Assembly: GCA_900466005.1 (NCBI GenBank)
Contig: UEGQ01000001.1
Span: forward strand, 248,001-312,000
Length of the DNA stretch: 64,000 bases
Direction of reading: 5' to 3'
From: Hyphomicrobiales bacterium
GTDB lineage: Bacteria; Pseudomonadota; Alphaproteobacteria; Rhizobiales; Rhizobiaceae
A model generated the notes under the pieces. It worked only from the letters and a program-made list of their open reading frames with translations, was not told the DNA's origin and ran no database searches. The translations under genes were made by a program, and so were the position numbers. This document shows positions 8,581-17,889 of this stretch, one piece after another (the first letter of the stretch is position 1; each line of letters begins with the position of its first letter).

Positions 8581-10113
8581 TTGACAGCCAACGCCTTTCG
8601 AACCGCCGGGCACCATCTGCTGAACAGGTTTCTGTCCAATCTTGTGGCCGCTGCGATCCTCGTCATACCGGCGAACGCGCTCGGCGGGGCTTCGGACAAA
8701 TCGCTTGTCCTCGGCATGACAATCGAGCCGACAGGCCTTGATCCGACGATCGCAGCGCCAGTTGCAATCGGGCAGGTCACATGGCAGAACCTCTTCGAGG
8801 GCCTCGTCACGATTGATCAGGACGGCAACATCAAGCCACAACTCGCGAAGAGTTGGAGCATCTCCTCCGATGGCCTTACCTATACCTTCAAGCTGCAACG
8901 CGACGTAACCTTTCATGACGGCGAAGCATTCGATTCCGCGGTCGCCAAGGCGTCTCTGGAACGCGCCCGCGGCGCAGACTCGGTCAACCCGCAGAAGCGC
9001 TTCTTCGCATCGATTGCGGCGATCGAAACGCCGGACGCAGAAACGCTCGTCTTGAAGCTCATGGAGCCGGCCGGAAGTCTGCTCTATTGGCTTGCATGGC
9101 CGTCATCGGTGATCGTGGGCACCAGGAGCGCGGAAAGCGACAAGACAACGCCGGTCGGGACAGGTCCCTTCCGGTTCGTCCGGTGGGTGAAAGGCGACAA
9201 GGTCGAACTCGCCGCCAATCCGGATTACTGGAACAAGGAGGTATCGGTCGGACTTCAGAAGGTGACCTTCCGCTTCATATCTGACCCGCAGGCTCAGGCG
9301 GCGGCACTGAAGTCCGGCGATGTCGACGCCTTTCCGGAATTCGCCGCGCCGGAGCTCGTCGGAAGCTTCGAAGACGACCCGAACCTGACGACCGTCATCG
9401 GTAACACGGAACTCAAGGTCGTCGCCGGCATGAACAACGCGCGCAAACCGTTCGACGACAAGCGAGTCCGCCAGGCCCTGATGATGGCGGTTGATCGCAA
9501 GACGCTGATCGATGGAGCATGGTCGGGCTTCGGAACTCCGATCGGCAGCCACTATACGCCCAATGATCGTGGGTTCGTCGACTTGACCGGCATCCATCCT
9601 TACGATCCCGAAAAGGCGAAGGCACTGCTGGCGGAGGCAGGCTATCCGGACGGCTTCACTTTCGTGATGAAGGCACCGCAGATGGCCTATGCCAGCCGCA
9701 GTGCCGAGATAATACAAGCCATGTTTGCGGAGATCGGAGTCACGATGACCATCGAGACAACCGAATTTCCGGCGAAGTGGGTGCAGGAGGTCTTCAAGAA
9801 TGCGGACTATGATATGACGATCGTCGCTCATGCCGAGCCGATGGACATCGACATCTACGCTCGCGATTCCTACTACTTCAACTACAAGAATCCGATGCTG
9901 AACGACCTCATAGGGAAAGCCGAGCATACGGCTGACCCAGCTGCGAGAGACGCGCTCTATGGCGAGGTTCAAAAGATGCTCGCGGAAGACGTACCGGCCC
10001 TCTATCTCTTCGTGATGCCAAAGCTCGGTGTCTGGAATAGTAAGCTTGAAGGGCTTTGGGCGAACGAGCCTATCCCTTCGAACGTGTTGACGAACGTCCA
10101 TTGGAAAGAATGA
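8581..10113 (+). CDS. Peptide/nickel-type ABC transporter substrate-binding protein (family 5)
   Basis: A 510-residue periplasmic protein. Start chosen at TTG 8581 because AAGGAGGGG lies immediately upstream and a signal segment (FLSNLVAAAILVIPANALGG) follows. Family-5 hallmarks include LTYTFKLQRDVTFHDGEAF and ADYDMTIVAHAEPMDIDIYA. It is the first gene of a five-gene importer operon (binding protein, two permeases, two ATPases). The ligand (peptide, opine, nickel chelate or sugar acid) cannot be decided from the sequence. The pectin locus next door makes a plant-derived compound possible. Confidence 0.92.
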   Translation: MTANAFRTAGHHLLNRFLSNLVAAAILVIPANALGGASDKSLVLGMTIEPTGLDPTIAAPVAIGQVTWQNLFEGLVTIDQDGNIKPQLAKSWSISSDGLTYTFKLQRDVTFHDGEAFDSAVAKASLERARGADSVNPQKRFFASIAAIETPDAETLVLKLMEPAGSLLYWLAWPSSVIVGTRSAESDKTTPVGTGPFRFVRWVKGDKVELAANPDYWNKEVSVGLQKVTFRFISDPQAQAAALKSGDVDAFPEFAAPELVGSFEDDPNLTTVIGNTELKVVAGMNNARKPFDDKRVRQALMMAVDRKTLIDGAWSGFGTPIGSHYTPNDRGFVDLTGIHPYDPEKAKALLAEAGYPDGFTFVMKAPQMAYASRSAEIIQAMFAEIGVTMTIETTEFPAKWVQEVFKNADYDMTIVAHAEPMDIDIYARDSYYFNYKNPMLNDLIGKAEHTADPAARDALYGEVQKMLAEDVPALYLFVMPKLGVWNSKLEGLWANEPIPSNVLTNVHWKE

Positions 10114-10121
10114 ACGCCATC

Positions 10122-10167
10122 CCCGGCAGGACTGATGTCCGGCACTGCAGCATGGCCCCTTGCCGGG
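10122..10167 (+). other. Intercistronic inverted repeat between binding-protein and permease genes
   Basis: CCCGGCAGG (10122-10130) pairs with CCTTGCCGGG (10158-10167) with one bulged base. It lies in the 115-base gap between the binding-protein gene and its first permease. Such elements commonly protect the upstream message so the binding protein is made in excess. That function is inferred. Confidence 0.4.
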
Positions 10168-10228
10168 CCGGCGACGCAGCGGAGCGGCGGCAGCGTTCGG
10201 CCGCCTGCAAATGCAGGAGATATCTGCG

Positions 10229-11179
10229 ATGATGGGCTTGCTGGCACGCCGCATGGCGACCTTGTTCCTGACGCTTCTTGCCGTGTCGGCGCTTGTTTTT
10301 TTCGTCATGGACGTGCTGCCGGGTGATCCGGCAGCAATCATGCTCGGCACGTCAGCAAGCCCGGATACGCTTGCCGCCCTGCGTCATGAACTCGGACTCA
10401 ATCAGCCGCTTGTGCTTCGCTATTTTTCATGGATCGCGAATGCGCTTCATGGCGATTTCGGCACGTCCTACGTCTATGGCGTTCCAGTCTCCCAGTTGCT
10501 TGTCGAACGTCTTGCAGTGACCCTTCCACTGACGGTCATAGCGGTGATGCTCTCCCTTGCGGTCTCGGTGCCGCTCGGAACCCTCTCGGCGGCGCGGCAC
10601 AATTCCGTGCTCGATCACGTCGTCGGCGTCATCTCGCAGCTCTTCATCGCCGTTCCGGGTTTCTGGGTCGCACTCCTGCTCATTCTCTTCTTCTCCGTAG
10701 GCCTTGGACTGATGCCGGCGGGGGGCTTCCCGGGATGGGAGAGCGGCTTCTGGACGGCACTGAAGTCGCTTGTTTTGCCGGCCGTCGCGCTCGCGCTGCC
10801 ACAGGCCGGCGTCCTGACACGGGTAACCCGCTCGGCCGTGCTGGAAGTGCTGAACGAGGATTTCGTCCGCACCGCGCGGGCGAAGGGTCTGCCGCGAAGA
10901 GTTGCGCTCTGGCGGCATGCCGTTCCAAACGCCCTGATCCCAGTCGTCACGGTTCTCGGCCTGCAATTCACCTTCCTCGTCGCCGGAGCGATCCTCGTCG
11001 AGAACGTCTTCAACCTGCCGGGGTTAGGCAGGCTCGCCTACCAATCGCTGATGCAAAGGGACATCGTCGTTATGCAGGATGTCGTCCTGTTCTTTGCCGG
11101 CCTCGTCGTCATCGTGAGTTTCGTGGTCGATCTTTCCTATCTCTTCCTTGATCCACGATTGAGGCAAGTAAGCACATGA
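10229..11179 (+). CDS. Peptide/nickel-type ABC transporter permease (DppB type)
   Basis: A 316-residue permease starting at ATG 10229 with GGAG about nine bases upstream. It has the DppB N-terminus (RRMATLFLTLLAVSALVFFV, then DVLPGDPAAIMLG), several membrane segments and the cytoplasmic loop ARAKGLPRRVALWRHAVPNA that contacts the ATPase. It ends in an ATGA overlap with the next permease gene, indicating translational coupling. Confidence 0.92.
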   Translation: MMGLLARRMATLFLTLLAVSALVFFVMDVLPGDPAAIMLGTSASPDTLAALRHELGLNQPLVLRYFSWIANALHGDFGTSYVYGVPVSQLLVERLAVTLPLTVIAVMLSLAVSVPLGTLSAARHNSVLDHVVGVISQLFIAVPGFWVALLLILFFSVGLGLMPAGGFPGWESGFWTALKSLVLPAVALALPQAGVLTRVTRSAVLEVLNEDFVRTARAKGLPRRVALWRHAVPNALIPVVTVLGLQFTFLVAGAILVENVFNLPGLGRLAYQSLMQRDIVVMQDVVLFFAGLVVIVSFVVDLSYLFLDPRLRQVST

Positions 11180-12051
11180 CGTATCCCAGCGAGAGCGAGG
11201 CGGCGATGGTCGCTGAGCCGTCGACACGCCGACTGCCGGGACGAGGCGCGGGACTTATTGCTGGCGGGGCTGCGACCGGCACTCTCGTCGCCGTCGCGCT
11301 GATCTCATTGGTCTGGACGCCGCTCCCCTCGGGCAAGATGCAGATCGCGCACAAGCTGCAGCCGCCGCTATCCTATGGTCTGCTCGGGACGGACCAATAC
11401 GGGCGCGATGTCCTGTCCATGCTGATGGCCGGAGCATGGAACTCGCTGTCGATCGCCGCCGCGGCCGTCGCCCTCGGCGCGTCGATCGGGACTCTGATCG
11501 GGATGTTTGCCGCCGCCAGACGTGGTCTTCCGGAAGCATTCGTCATGCGCACGGCGGACGTAGTCTTTGCTGTTCCGCCGATCCTGTCGGCGATGATGCT
11601 CGGCGCGTTTCTCGGCGCGGGACGGACGACGGCGGTGATTGCCATCGCCGTGTTCATGGTCCCCGTCTTCGCACGTGTCGCCGCCGGTGCGGCACGACAG
11701 ATCTGGTCGCGCAACTATGTCCTTGCCGCACGCGGCGCAGGCAAGGGCGATCTGCGCATCACCATCGAGCATGTGTTTCCCAATATCGCGAGCCAGATCA
11801 TCGTACACGTGACGATCCAGCTCGGTCTCGCGATCCTGACCGAGGCGGGTTTGAGCTTCCTCGGGCTCGGGACACCGCCGCCGGCACCGACCTGGGGCCG
11901 CATGCTCGCCGATGCGCAGACCTATCTCGAAGCCGCTCCATGGCTCGCCATTCTGCCCGGAAGTGCGATCGCCGCGGCCGTCCTCGGCTTCAACATGCTG
12001 GGCGATGGACTGCGCGACCTGTTCGATCCGCGGTCCGAGGGCCGCCCATGA
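11176..12051 (+). CDS. Peptide/nickel-type ABC transporter permease (DppC type)
   Basis: A 291-residue DppC-type permease. It includes LLGTDQYGRDVLSMLMAGAW, an ARGAGKGDLRITIEHVFPNI EAA loop, and a C-terminal segment ending GDGLRDLFDPR, typical of the family. Start and stop overlap the neighbouring genes by ATGA, so the operon is tightly coupled. It forms the transmembrane pore with the DppB-type partner. Confidence 0.92.
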   Translation: MTYPSESEAAMVAEPSTRRLPGRGAGLIAGGAATGTLVAVALISLVWTPLPSGKMQIAHKLQPPLSYGLLGTDQYGRDVLSMLMAGAWNSLSIAAAAVALGASIGTLIGMFAAARRGLPEAFVMRTADVVFAVPPILSAMMLGAFLGAGRTTAVIAIAVFMVPVFARVAAGAARQIWSRNYVLAARGAGKGDLRITIEHVFPNIASQIIVHVTIQLGLAILTEAGLSFLGLGTPPPAPTWGRMLADAQTYLEAAPWLAILPGSAIAAAVLGFNMLGDGLRDLFDPRSEGRP

Positions 12052-13034
12052 AGGGCGAAACCCTGCTTGCCGTCGACGGGTTGACCGTGTCGCTCCACGG
12101 AAGCGATGGCGCGGCAGCCTCGATATTGCGCGACGTGTCGTTCGACTTGCGCGAGGGCGAGACAATCGGAATTGTCGGAGAATCCGGCTCCGGAAAGTCT
12201 CTGCTTGCCCTTGCAATCATGGGCCTGCTGCCGACGACCGCAACGTCGGACGGTCGCATCACCTTCGAGCAACGGAACCTGCTGACGCTCTCGGACGACG
12301 AGATGTGCCATGTCCGCGGAAACGGGATCGGCATGATCTTCCAGGAGCCGGCAACCGCGCTCAATCCGGCCATGACGATCGGCGACCAGGTTGCGGAGGG
12401 GCTCGTCTGGCACAGGGGAATGAGCTGGCGGGCTGCCCGTGCCGAGGCACTCCGACTGCTCGACCGAGTACGAATTCCGGATGCCCGCCGCCGAGCGGGA
12501 ACATACCCGCACGAAATGTCCGGCGGGCAGCGCCAGCGCGTCGGCATCGCGATCGCCCTCGCGCTGGAACCGGCCTTGCTCATCGCGGACGAACCCACGA
12601 CAGCTTTGGACGTCACCGTGCAGGCGGAGGTTCTCGACGTTCTCGACGAACTCGTCCGAGACCAGGGCATGGCTCTCATCTTTGTCAGCCACGATCTCGG
12701 CGTCGTCGCCAGTACCTGCGAGCGCATGATCGTCATGTATGCAGGACGGATCATGGAGGAAGGACCGACTCACGCGGTTCTCGCCGATCCGGCCAATCCG
12801 TACACACGCAGTCTTCTGCACGCCATGCCGCGTCGTCTCGAAAGAGGGCAGCGCCTCGCTACCATTCGGGGAGCGGTGCCGCGCTTCACGCATCTTCCGC
12901 GCGGTTGCGCCTTTTCCGATCGATGCCCGGAGCGTGAAGCGCGTTGTCGTGAGGTGGACCCGCCCTGGATATCGCTGCCAGAGGGAAGAGGGAGCCGCTG
13001 CATCCATGACCCAGGGCGGGAGACGTCCCGATGA
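12048..13034 (+). CDS. ABC transporter ATP-binding protein (DppD/OppD type)
   Basis: A 328-residue ATPase with Walker A GESGSGKS, signature MSGGQRQRVGIAIALA, Walker [15 protein letters not shown] and switch His in FVSHDLG. The C-terminal OppD/DppD extension contains clustered cysteines (CAFSDRCPEREARC) typical of this subfamily. It overlaps the genes on both sides by ATGA and pairs with the next ATPase. Confidence 0.93.
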   Translation: MKGETLLAVDGLTVSLHGSDGAAASILRDVSFDLREGETIGIVGESGSGKSLLALAIMGLLPTTATSDGRITFEQRNLLTLSDDEMCHVRGNGIGMIFQEPATALNPAMTIGDQVAEGLVWHRGMSWRAARAEALRLLDRVRIPDARRRAGTYPHEMSGGQRQRVGIAIALALEPALLIADEPTTALDVTVQAEVLDVLDELVRDQGMALIFVSHDLGVVASTCERMIVMYAGRIMEEGPTHAVLADPANPYTRSLLHAMPRRLERGQRLATIRGAVPRFTHLPRGCAFSDRCPEREARCREVDPPWISLPEGRGSRCIHDPGRETSR

Positions 13035-14002
13035 AGGCCCCGCTTCTCGACGCGCAAGAACTGACGCGTGACTACGTCTCACACACCGTGTTCTCGTCGC
13101 CACATCGCCATCGTGCACTCGACTCCGTGTCGATCCGTATGGAGTCCGCGAGCATTTTCGGCCTGGTCGGTGAATCAGGTTCCGGAAAATCGACGCTCGC
13201 GCGCATCGTTGCTGCGCTCGACCGGCCGACATCCGGCAAGGTCATGTTCGACGGTGACGACCTTTTCACGTTGCCCGCCCGCCAGCTTATGCACAGACGC
13301 AGTGCGTTCCAGATGGTATTCCAGGACCCGTTCGGGTCCCTCGACCCACGCCAGAGAATAGGCAGGACTGTGGCCGAGCCGCTCCATGCCTTGCCGACAC
13401 CTCTCGGTCGTCGGCAGATTGAGAGCAGGGTAGCCGAAGTGCTGGAGAGTGTCGGATTGTCCGTCGACCATATGCGCCGCTACCCGCATGAGTTTTCCGG
13501 TGGGCAACGCCAGCGCATCGCGATAGCTCGCGCACTGGTAACCGAGCCGAAGCTGGTCATCGCGGACGAGCCCGTCTCCGCGCTCGACCTCTCGGTTCAG
13601 GCTCAGATACTCAATCTCATTATGGATTTGCGCGAGCGCCGTGGCGTTGCATTCCTCTTCATCAGCCACAATCTTGCAGCGGTCGATTGCATCGCTGACA
13701 CCGTGGGCGTGATGTATGGCGGCCGGATCGTGGAAACGGGACCGGCCGACGAGGTCTTTCGAACGCCGCTCCATCCATACTCGCAGGCCCTGGCGGCGGC
13801 CGAGCCGAGTGTCCAAGTGCAGCATCGGCAGAAGCCGATGGTGCGGCCGCCGCGCACCGTGCCGGCAGGAGAAAACGGTTGCGCATTCCGAACAAGGTGC
13901 CCGCTCGCCGTCGACCGATGCGCAACGGAACGCCCGGAATTGCGTCCGGTATCAGCCGGACGCTCTGTCGCCTGTCATCGCCCGGGTCTCGACAGGACCT
14001 GA
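13031..14002 (+). CDS. ABC transporter ATP-binding protein (DppF/OppF type)
   Basis: A 323-residue ATPase with Walker [11 protein letters not shown]-loop FQDPFGSLDPRQRI, signature FSGGQRQRIAIARALV, Walker B LVIADEPVSALDLS and H-loop FISHNLA. The C-terminus again has the oligopeptide-type cysteine region (CAFRTRCPLAVDRC). It is the last gene of the rightward importer operon and ends 50 bases before the convergent dpp-type operon. Confidence 0.93.
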   Translation: MKAPLLDAQELTRDYVSHTVFSSPHRHRALDSVSIRMESASIFGLVGESGSGKSTLARIVAALDRPTSGKVMFDGDDLFTLPARQLMHRRSAFQMVFQDPFGSLDPRQRIGRTVAEPLHALPTPLGRRQIESRVAEVLESVGLSVDHMRRYPHEFSGGQRQRIAIARALVTEPKLVIADEPVSALDLSVQAQILNLIMDLRERRGVAFLFISHNLAAVDCIADTVGVMYGGRIVETGPADEVFRTPLHPYSQALAAAEPSVQVQHRQKPMVRPPRTVPAGENGCAFRTRCPLAVDRCATERPELRPVSAGRSVACHRPGLDRT

Positions 14003-14052
14003 TGCTGAACCGGCGGCATCCGCAGTGGCAGACGCCGCCAGCAGCCTGATCA

Positions 14053-14913
14053 TCAGCCGGCAGCCTTCAGCCGGCCCCTCGCGACGAGACGTGCGCGGAT
14101 CGATTCGACGTCTGCCCGCGGCGTCGCCGCAAACAGCGTCTTCGTATACTCATGCCGTGGGTCGGAGAACACCGCGTCGCGCGTGCCGTACTCGACGGCC
14201 TCACCGAAATACATCACCATCACCTCGTCAGCGATATAGCGAACCACCGAAAGGTCGTGGCTGATGAAGACGTAGGTCAGCCCGAACTCGTCCTGCAGGT
14301 CGGCGAGCAGGTTCAGAACCTGAGCCTGGACCGAGAGATCGAGCGCTGACACCGGTTCGTCGAGCACTAAAAGCTTCGGATTGAGCATCAAGGCGCGGGC
14401 GATAGCGATGCGCTGGCGCTGGCCGCCGGAGAACATGTGCGGGTACCGGTTGTAGTGCTCCGGTCCGAGACCCACCTTGATCAGCATCTCGGTGGCACGC
14501 TCCCGTCGCTCCGCTGCCGACATGCCGGTATTGATCTGCAGGGGTTCACCGAGGACGTCGCCGATCTTCTGACGGGGGTTGAGCGATCCGTAGGGATTCT
14601 GAAAGACGATTTGCACCTTCCGGCGCATCTCGGGGGTCAGATGCCCCGGACGGGTGTCGACCTTGTTTCCGTCGATAAGAAGTTCGCCCGAAGTCGGTTC
14701 GTCGATGAAGGTGAGAATGCGGGCGAGAGTCGACTTGCCGCACCCGCTTTCGCCGACAATCGCCAGCGTCTTTCCGGCCTCCAGCGAGAAGGACACCCCC
14801 TTCACGGCATGAACGATCTTCTCCGGTTTGAAGAGGCCGGTCGGCACATGATAGTCGCGCTTGATGTCGCGGATCTCGAGCATCGGCCTGGTCTTTTCCT
14901 GCTTGGCGCTCAT
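14053..14913 (-). CDS. dppF: Dipeptide ABC transporter ATP-binding protein DppF
   Basis: A 286-residue ATPase with Walker A GESGCGKST, Q-loop FQNPYGSLNPRQKIG, signature FSGGQRQRIAIARALM, Walker B LLVLDEPVSALDLS and FISHDLS. It is the last gene of a leftward dppA-B-C-D-F order and overlaps dppD by ATGA. The FSGGQ signature and RQKIGDVLGEPLQI stretch are typical of DppF. The C-terminus is shorter than in many homologues. Confidence 0.9.
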   Translation of the reverse strand: MSAKQEKTRPMLEIRDIKRDYHVPTGLFKPEKIVHAVKGVSFSLEAGKTLAIVGESGCGKSTLARILTFIDEPTSGELLIDGNKVDTRPGHLTPEMRRKVQIVFQNPYGSLNPRQKIGDVLGEPLQINTGMSAAERRERATEMLIKVGLGPEHYNRYPHMFSGGQRQRIAIARALMLNPKLLVLDEPVSALDLSVQAQVLNLLADLQDEFGLTYVFISHDLSVVRYIADEVMVMYFGEAVEYGTRDAVFSDPRHEYTKTLFAATPRADVESIRARLVARGRLKAAG

Positions 14914-15761
14914 GCGTCTTCTCCCGCGGCTTCCGCTCCGGTCATGAAGTCGGAGACCGTCGTCAGGCGGTCACCGGTTGCGTTTTCCGGCAGCGCGGAC
15001 AGCAACGCTTTGGTGTAGTTGCTCTTCGGCAACTCGAAGAGTGACAGGACGTCGGCTTCTTCCATCTTGCGGCCCTTGTATTGGACGATCACTCGATCGG
15101 CCGTCTCGGCCACCACACCCATGTCATGGGTAATCATGATGAGCCCCATCCCGTTCTTCGCCTGCAGCGACATCAGGAGATCGAGAATCTGTTTTTGGAT
15201 GGTGACGTCGAGCGCTGTGGTCGGTTCGTCGGCGATCAGAAGCTTCGGATCACAGGCGATTGCCATGGCGATCATCACGCGCTGGCATTGACCACCGGAC
15301 ATCTGGTGCGGGAAATGGCCGAGCCTTTCTTCCGGATTGGGAAGGCCGACCTGGCGGAGAAGTTCCACCGCTCGCGTTCGGCGCGTCTTCCTGTCCATTC
15401 CCATATGCACACGAAGAACTTCCTCGATCTGGAAGCCGACCGTGAAGCAAGGGTTGAGGCTTGCGACCGGCTCCTGGAAGATCATCGCGATGTCCTTGCC
15501 GATCAGCTCACGACGAGCGGCCGGCGAGAGATTCTGGATGTCGCGCCCCTGGAACAGCATGCGATCGGCTGTGATCTTCGCCGTCCACGGCAGAAGCCCC
15601 ATCACCGCCAGCATGGAGACGGATTTCCCCGAGCCGGATTCACCGACGATCGCCAGCACTTCACCGGCATCGACCGAGAGCGAGACGCCATCGACGGCCT
15701 TGAACCACCCCGTCGCTGTTTCGAACTCGACTGTCAGATTCTGGATTTCGAGCAGGGCCAT
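14910..15761 (-). CDS. dppD: Dipeptide ABC transporter ATP-binding protein DppD
   Basis: A 283-residue ATPase with Walker [10 protein letters not shown]-loop [15 protein letters not shown], signature [16 protein letters not shown], Walker [15 protein letters not shown] and ITHDMG. It begins one base after dppC ends and overlaps dppF by ATGA. It partners DppF to drive the DppBC channel. Confidence 0.9.
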   Translation of the reverse strand: MALLEIQNLTVEFETATGWFKAVDGVSLSVDAGEVLAIVGESGSGKSVSMLAVMGLLPWTAKITADRMLFQGRDIQNLSPAARRELIGKDIAMIFQEPVASLNPCFTVGFQIEEVLRVHMGMDRKTRRTRAVELLRQVGLPNPEERLGHFPHQMSGGQCQRVMIAMAIACDPKLLIADEPTTALDVTIQKQILDLLMSLQAKNGMGLIMITHDMGVVAETADRVIVQYKGRKMEEADVLSLFELPKSNYTKALLSALPENATGDRLTTVSDFMTGAEAAGEDA

Positions 15762-15762
15762 G

Positions 15763-16686
15763 TCACGACCTCTTCATCTTCGGATCGAGTGCATCGCGCA
15801 GGCCGTCGCCCATCAGGTTGATTGCCAGCACGGTGATGAGGATTGCAAGACCGGGGAAGGTGACGACCCACCAGGCCCGCAGGATGAACTCGCGCGCTTC
15901 GGCAAGCATCGTTCCCCACTCGGGTGCGGGGGGCTGGGCGCCCATGCCAAGGAAGCCGAGTGCGGCCGCGTCAAGGATAGCGTTCGAGAACGACAACGTC
16001 GCCTGAACGATCAACGGCGCCATGCAGTTCGGCAGAATCGTTCGGAACATGAGCCGCAGGGGACTGGCACCTGCAAGACGCGATGCCGTGACATAGTCAC
16101 GGCTTTTCTCGCCCATGACCGCCGCACGCGTAAGCCGCACGAAGTGCGGCTGCAGAACGAGCGCGATCGCGATCATGCCGTTGGTCAGGCCCGGCCCCAG
16201 GATCGCGACCAGAACGAGCGCGAGCAGAAGCGACGGGAAGGCGAGAATGATGTCCATCAGGCGCATGATGAGGGTGTCCACCCAGCCACGGTAGTAGCCT
16301 GCGAAGACTCCGATCAGGACACCCGAAGACAGCGACAGCGTGGTCACGAAGACCCCGATGAACAGCGAATACTGCGCGCCGTAGATCAGGCGCGAAAGGA
16401 TGTCGCGGCCGACCGGATCGGTGCCGAGCAGGTAGGTGGTGCTGCCGCCTTCCATCCAGGACGGGGGAAGGAGCACGGCATCGCGGTACTGCTCAAACGG
16501 CGAGTGCGGCGCGATCAGCGGAGCGAAGACGGCAACGATCACCAGTAGGAGAAAGACGAAGAGCCCGATAACGGCGCCGCGATTTTCAGAGAAGTAGAAC
16601 CAGAACTCCTTGAGCATCTTGCGCCGGAGAGCGGCGGTGGAGAGGACCTGCGGAGAGTTGTCGATATCGTTGATGGTATCGGCCAT
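15763..16686 (-). CDS. dppC: Dipeptide ABC transporter permease DppC
   Basis: A 307-residue inner-membrane protein with an N-terminal membrane segment (GAVIGLFVFLLLVIVAVFAP), YLLGTDPVGRDILSRLIYGA, an EAA-type loop (ASRLAGASPLRLMFRTILPN) and terminal MGDGLRDALDPKMK. AGGAGAAAA precedes the ATG. It is part of the leftward dpp-type operon. Confidence 0.9.
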   Translation of the reverse strand: MADTINDIDNSPQVLSTAALRRKMLKEFWFYFSENRGAVIGLFVFLLLVIVAVFAPLIAPHSPFEQYRDAVLLPPSWMEGGSTTYLLGTDPVGRDILSRLIYGAQYSLFIGVFVTTLSLSSGVLIGVFAGYYRGWVDTLIMRLMDIILAFPSLLLALVLVAILGPGLTNGMIAIALVLQPHFVRLTRAAVMGEKSRDYVTASRLAGASPLRLMFRTILPNCMAPLIVQATLSFSNAILDAAALGFLGMGAQPPAPEWGTMLAEAREFILRAWWVVTFPGLAILITVLAINLMGDGLRDALDPKMKRS

Positions 16687-16700
16687 GGGATTTTCTCCTT

Positions 16701-17705
16701 CTAGTGCCGGATACGAGGGTTGATCAGGCCGTAAAGCAGATCAACAATGAGATTGACGATCATGATGATGGCCGCGATCAGCAGCAGGCCACCCTGGATG
16801 ACCGGGTAGTCACGCCTGAAGACGGAATCGACCATCCATTTACCGATTCCGGGCCACGAGAAGATCGTCTCCGTGAGGATCGCTCCGGCGAGCATGACGC
16901 CGATCTGCAGGCCGATCGTCGTAATGACCGGGATCATGGCGTTGCGCAGAGCGTGGATACCGATCACCCTGAGCGGGGAAAGTCCCTTTGCCCGTGCGGT
17001 GCGCACATAATCTTCTGAGAGCACCTCCAGCATGGCCGAGCGCGTCTGACGTGCGATGACCGCCAGCGGTATCGTTGCAAGCACGATCGACGGCAGAACA
17101 AGATGGCTGAGCGCTGAGAGGAAGGCGCCTTTCTGATCCGACAGAAGGGAATCGATCAGCATGAAACCAGTGACCGGCGGGAAAAAGTACATCAGCGAGA
17201 TGCGGCCCGACACCGGCGTCCATTGCAGAATGCCCGAGAACAGGATGATCAGCAGCAGCCCCCACCAGAAGATCGGCATCGAATAGCCGACGAGCGCGAT
17301 GCCCATGAGCGTCTGGTCGAAGAATGAACCGCGCTTGATCGCCGCGATCACGCCGGCCGGAATGCCGAGCACGATGGCGATGATGATGGCGCACAGCGAC
17401 AATTCCACCGTCGCCGGGAACAGCGCCAGGAACTGGTCGAGGATCGGCGACTTGGAGACGATCGAAGTGCCGAAATCTCCGGTGAGCACGCCGCCCAGAT
17501 AATCGAAATATTGGATGACGATGGGTCGGTCGAGACCGAGATTTGCGCTGATCTCGGCATGCCGTTCGGGCGACATCACGCGCTCGCCGGAAAGCAGAGC
17601 GACCGGATCGCCCGGCAGAAGCCGGATGAAGGCGAAAGCGATGATGGAAACCCCGATGAACGTCGGGATCAGGACGGCAAGCCGTCGCAAGAGAAAGCCA
17701 AACAT
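16701..17705 (-). CDS. dppB: Dipeptide ABC transporter permease DppB
   Basis: A 334-residue permease. The start at 17705 (MFGFLLRRLAVLIPTFIGVS) is preferred over an upstream in-frame start because the DppB fold begins there and AGCAGG precedes it. Motifs include RLLPGDPVALLSGE and ARAKGLSPLRVIGIHALRNA. Between this gene and dppA lies a long perfect hairpin that may set the ratio of binding protein to permease. Confidence 0.9.
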   Translation of the reverse strand: MFGFLLRRLAVLIPTFIGVSIIAFAFIRLLPGDPVALLSGERVMSPERHAEISANLGLDRPIVIQYFDYLGGVLTGDFGTSIVSKSPILDQFLALFPATVELSLCAIIIAIVLGIPAGVIAAIKRGSFFDQTLMGIALVGYSMPIFWWGLLLIILFSGILQWTPVSGRISLMYFFPPVTGFMLIDSLLSDQKGAFLSALSHLVLPSIVLATIPLAVIARQTRSAMLEVLSEDYVRTARAKGLSPLRVIGIHALRNAMIPVITTIGLQIGVMLAGAILTETIFSWPGIGKWMVDSVFRRDYPVIQGGLLLIAAIIMIVNLIVDLLYGLINPRIRH

Positions 17706-17838
17706 GATGGACCTGCTGTTGTTCTTCTTGGAGGTCTGTGGCCGCTGGTCACGCAGCGGACTTGTCTTGTCCGCAAAGGACATTGCCTTTCCGGAGGATC
17801 GCGGCCCGGCCGAGAATTTCCGATTGTCCTAATGCAAG

Positions 17839-17869
17839 TGCCGCGGGACAGGCAAGCTGTCCCGCGGCA
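17839..17869 (-). terminator. Perfect 13-bp hairpin between dppA and dppB
   Basis: TGCCGCGGGACAG (17839-17851) is followed by a 5-base loop and its exact complement (17857-17869). No run of T follows in the leftward direction, so it is more likely a partial attenuator or 3'-end stabiliser of the dppA message than a full terminator. Confidence 0.6.
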
Positions 17870-17889
17870 AATTCGTCAAAGACCAACCG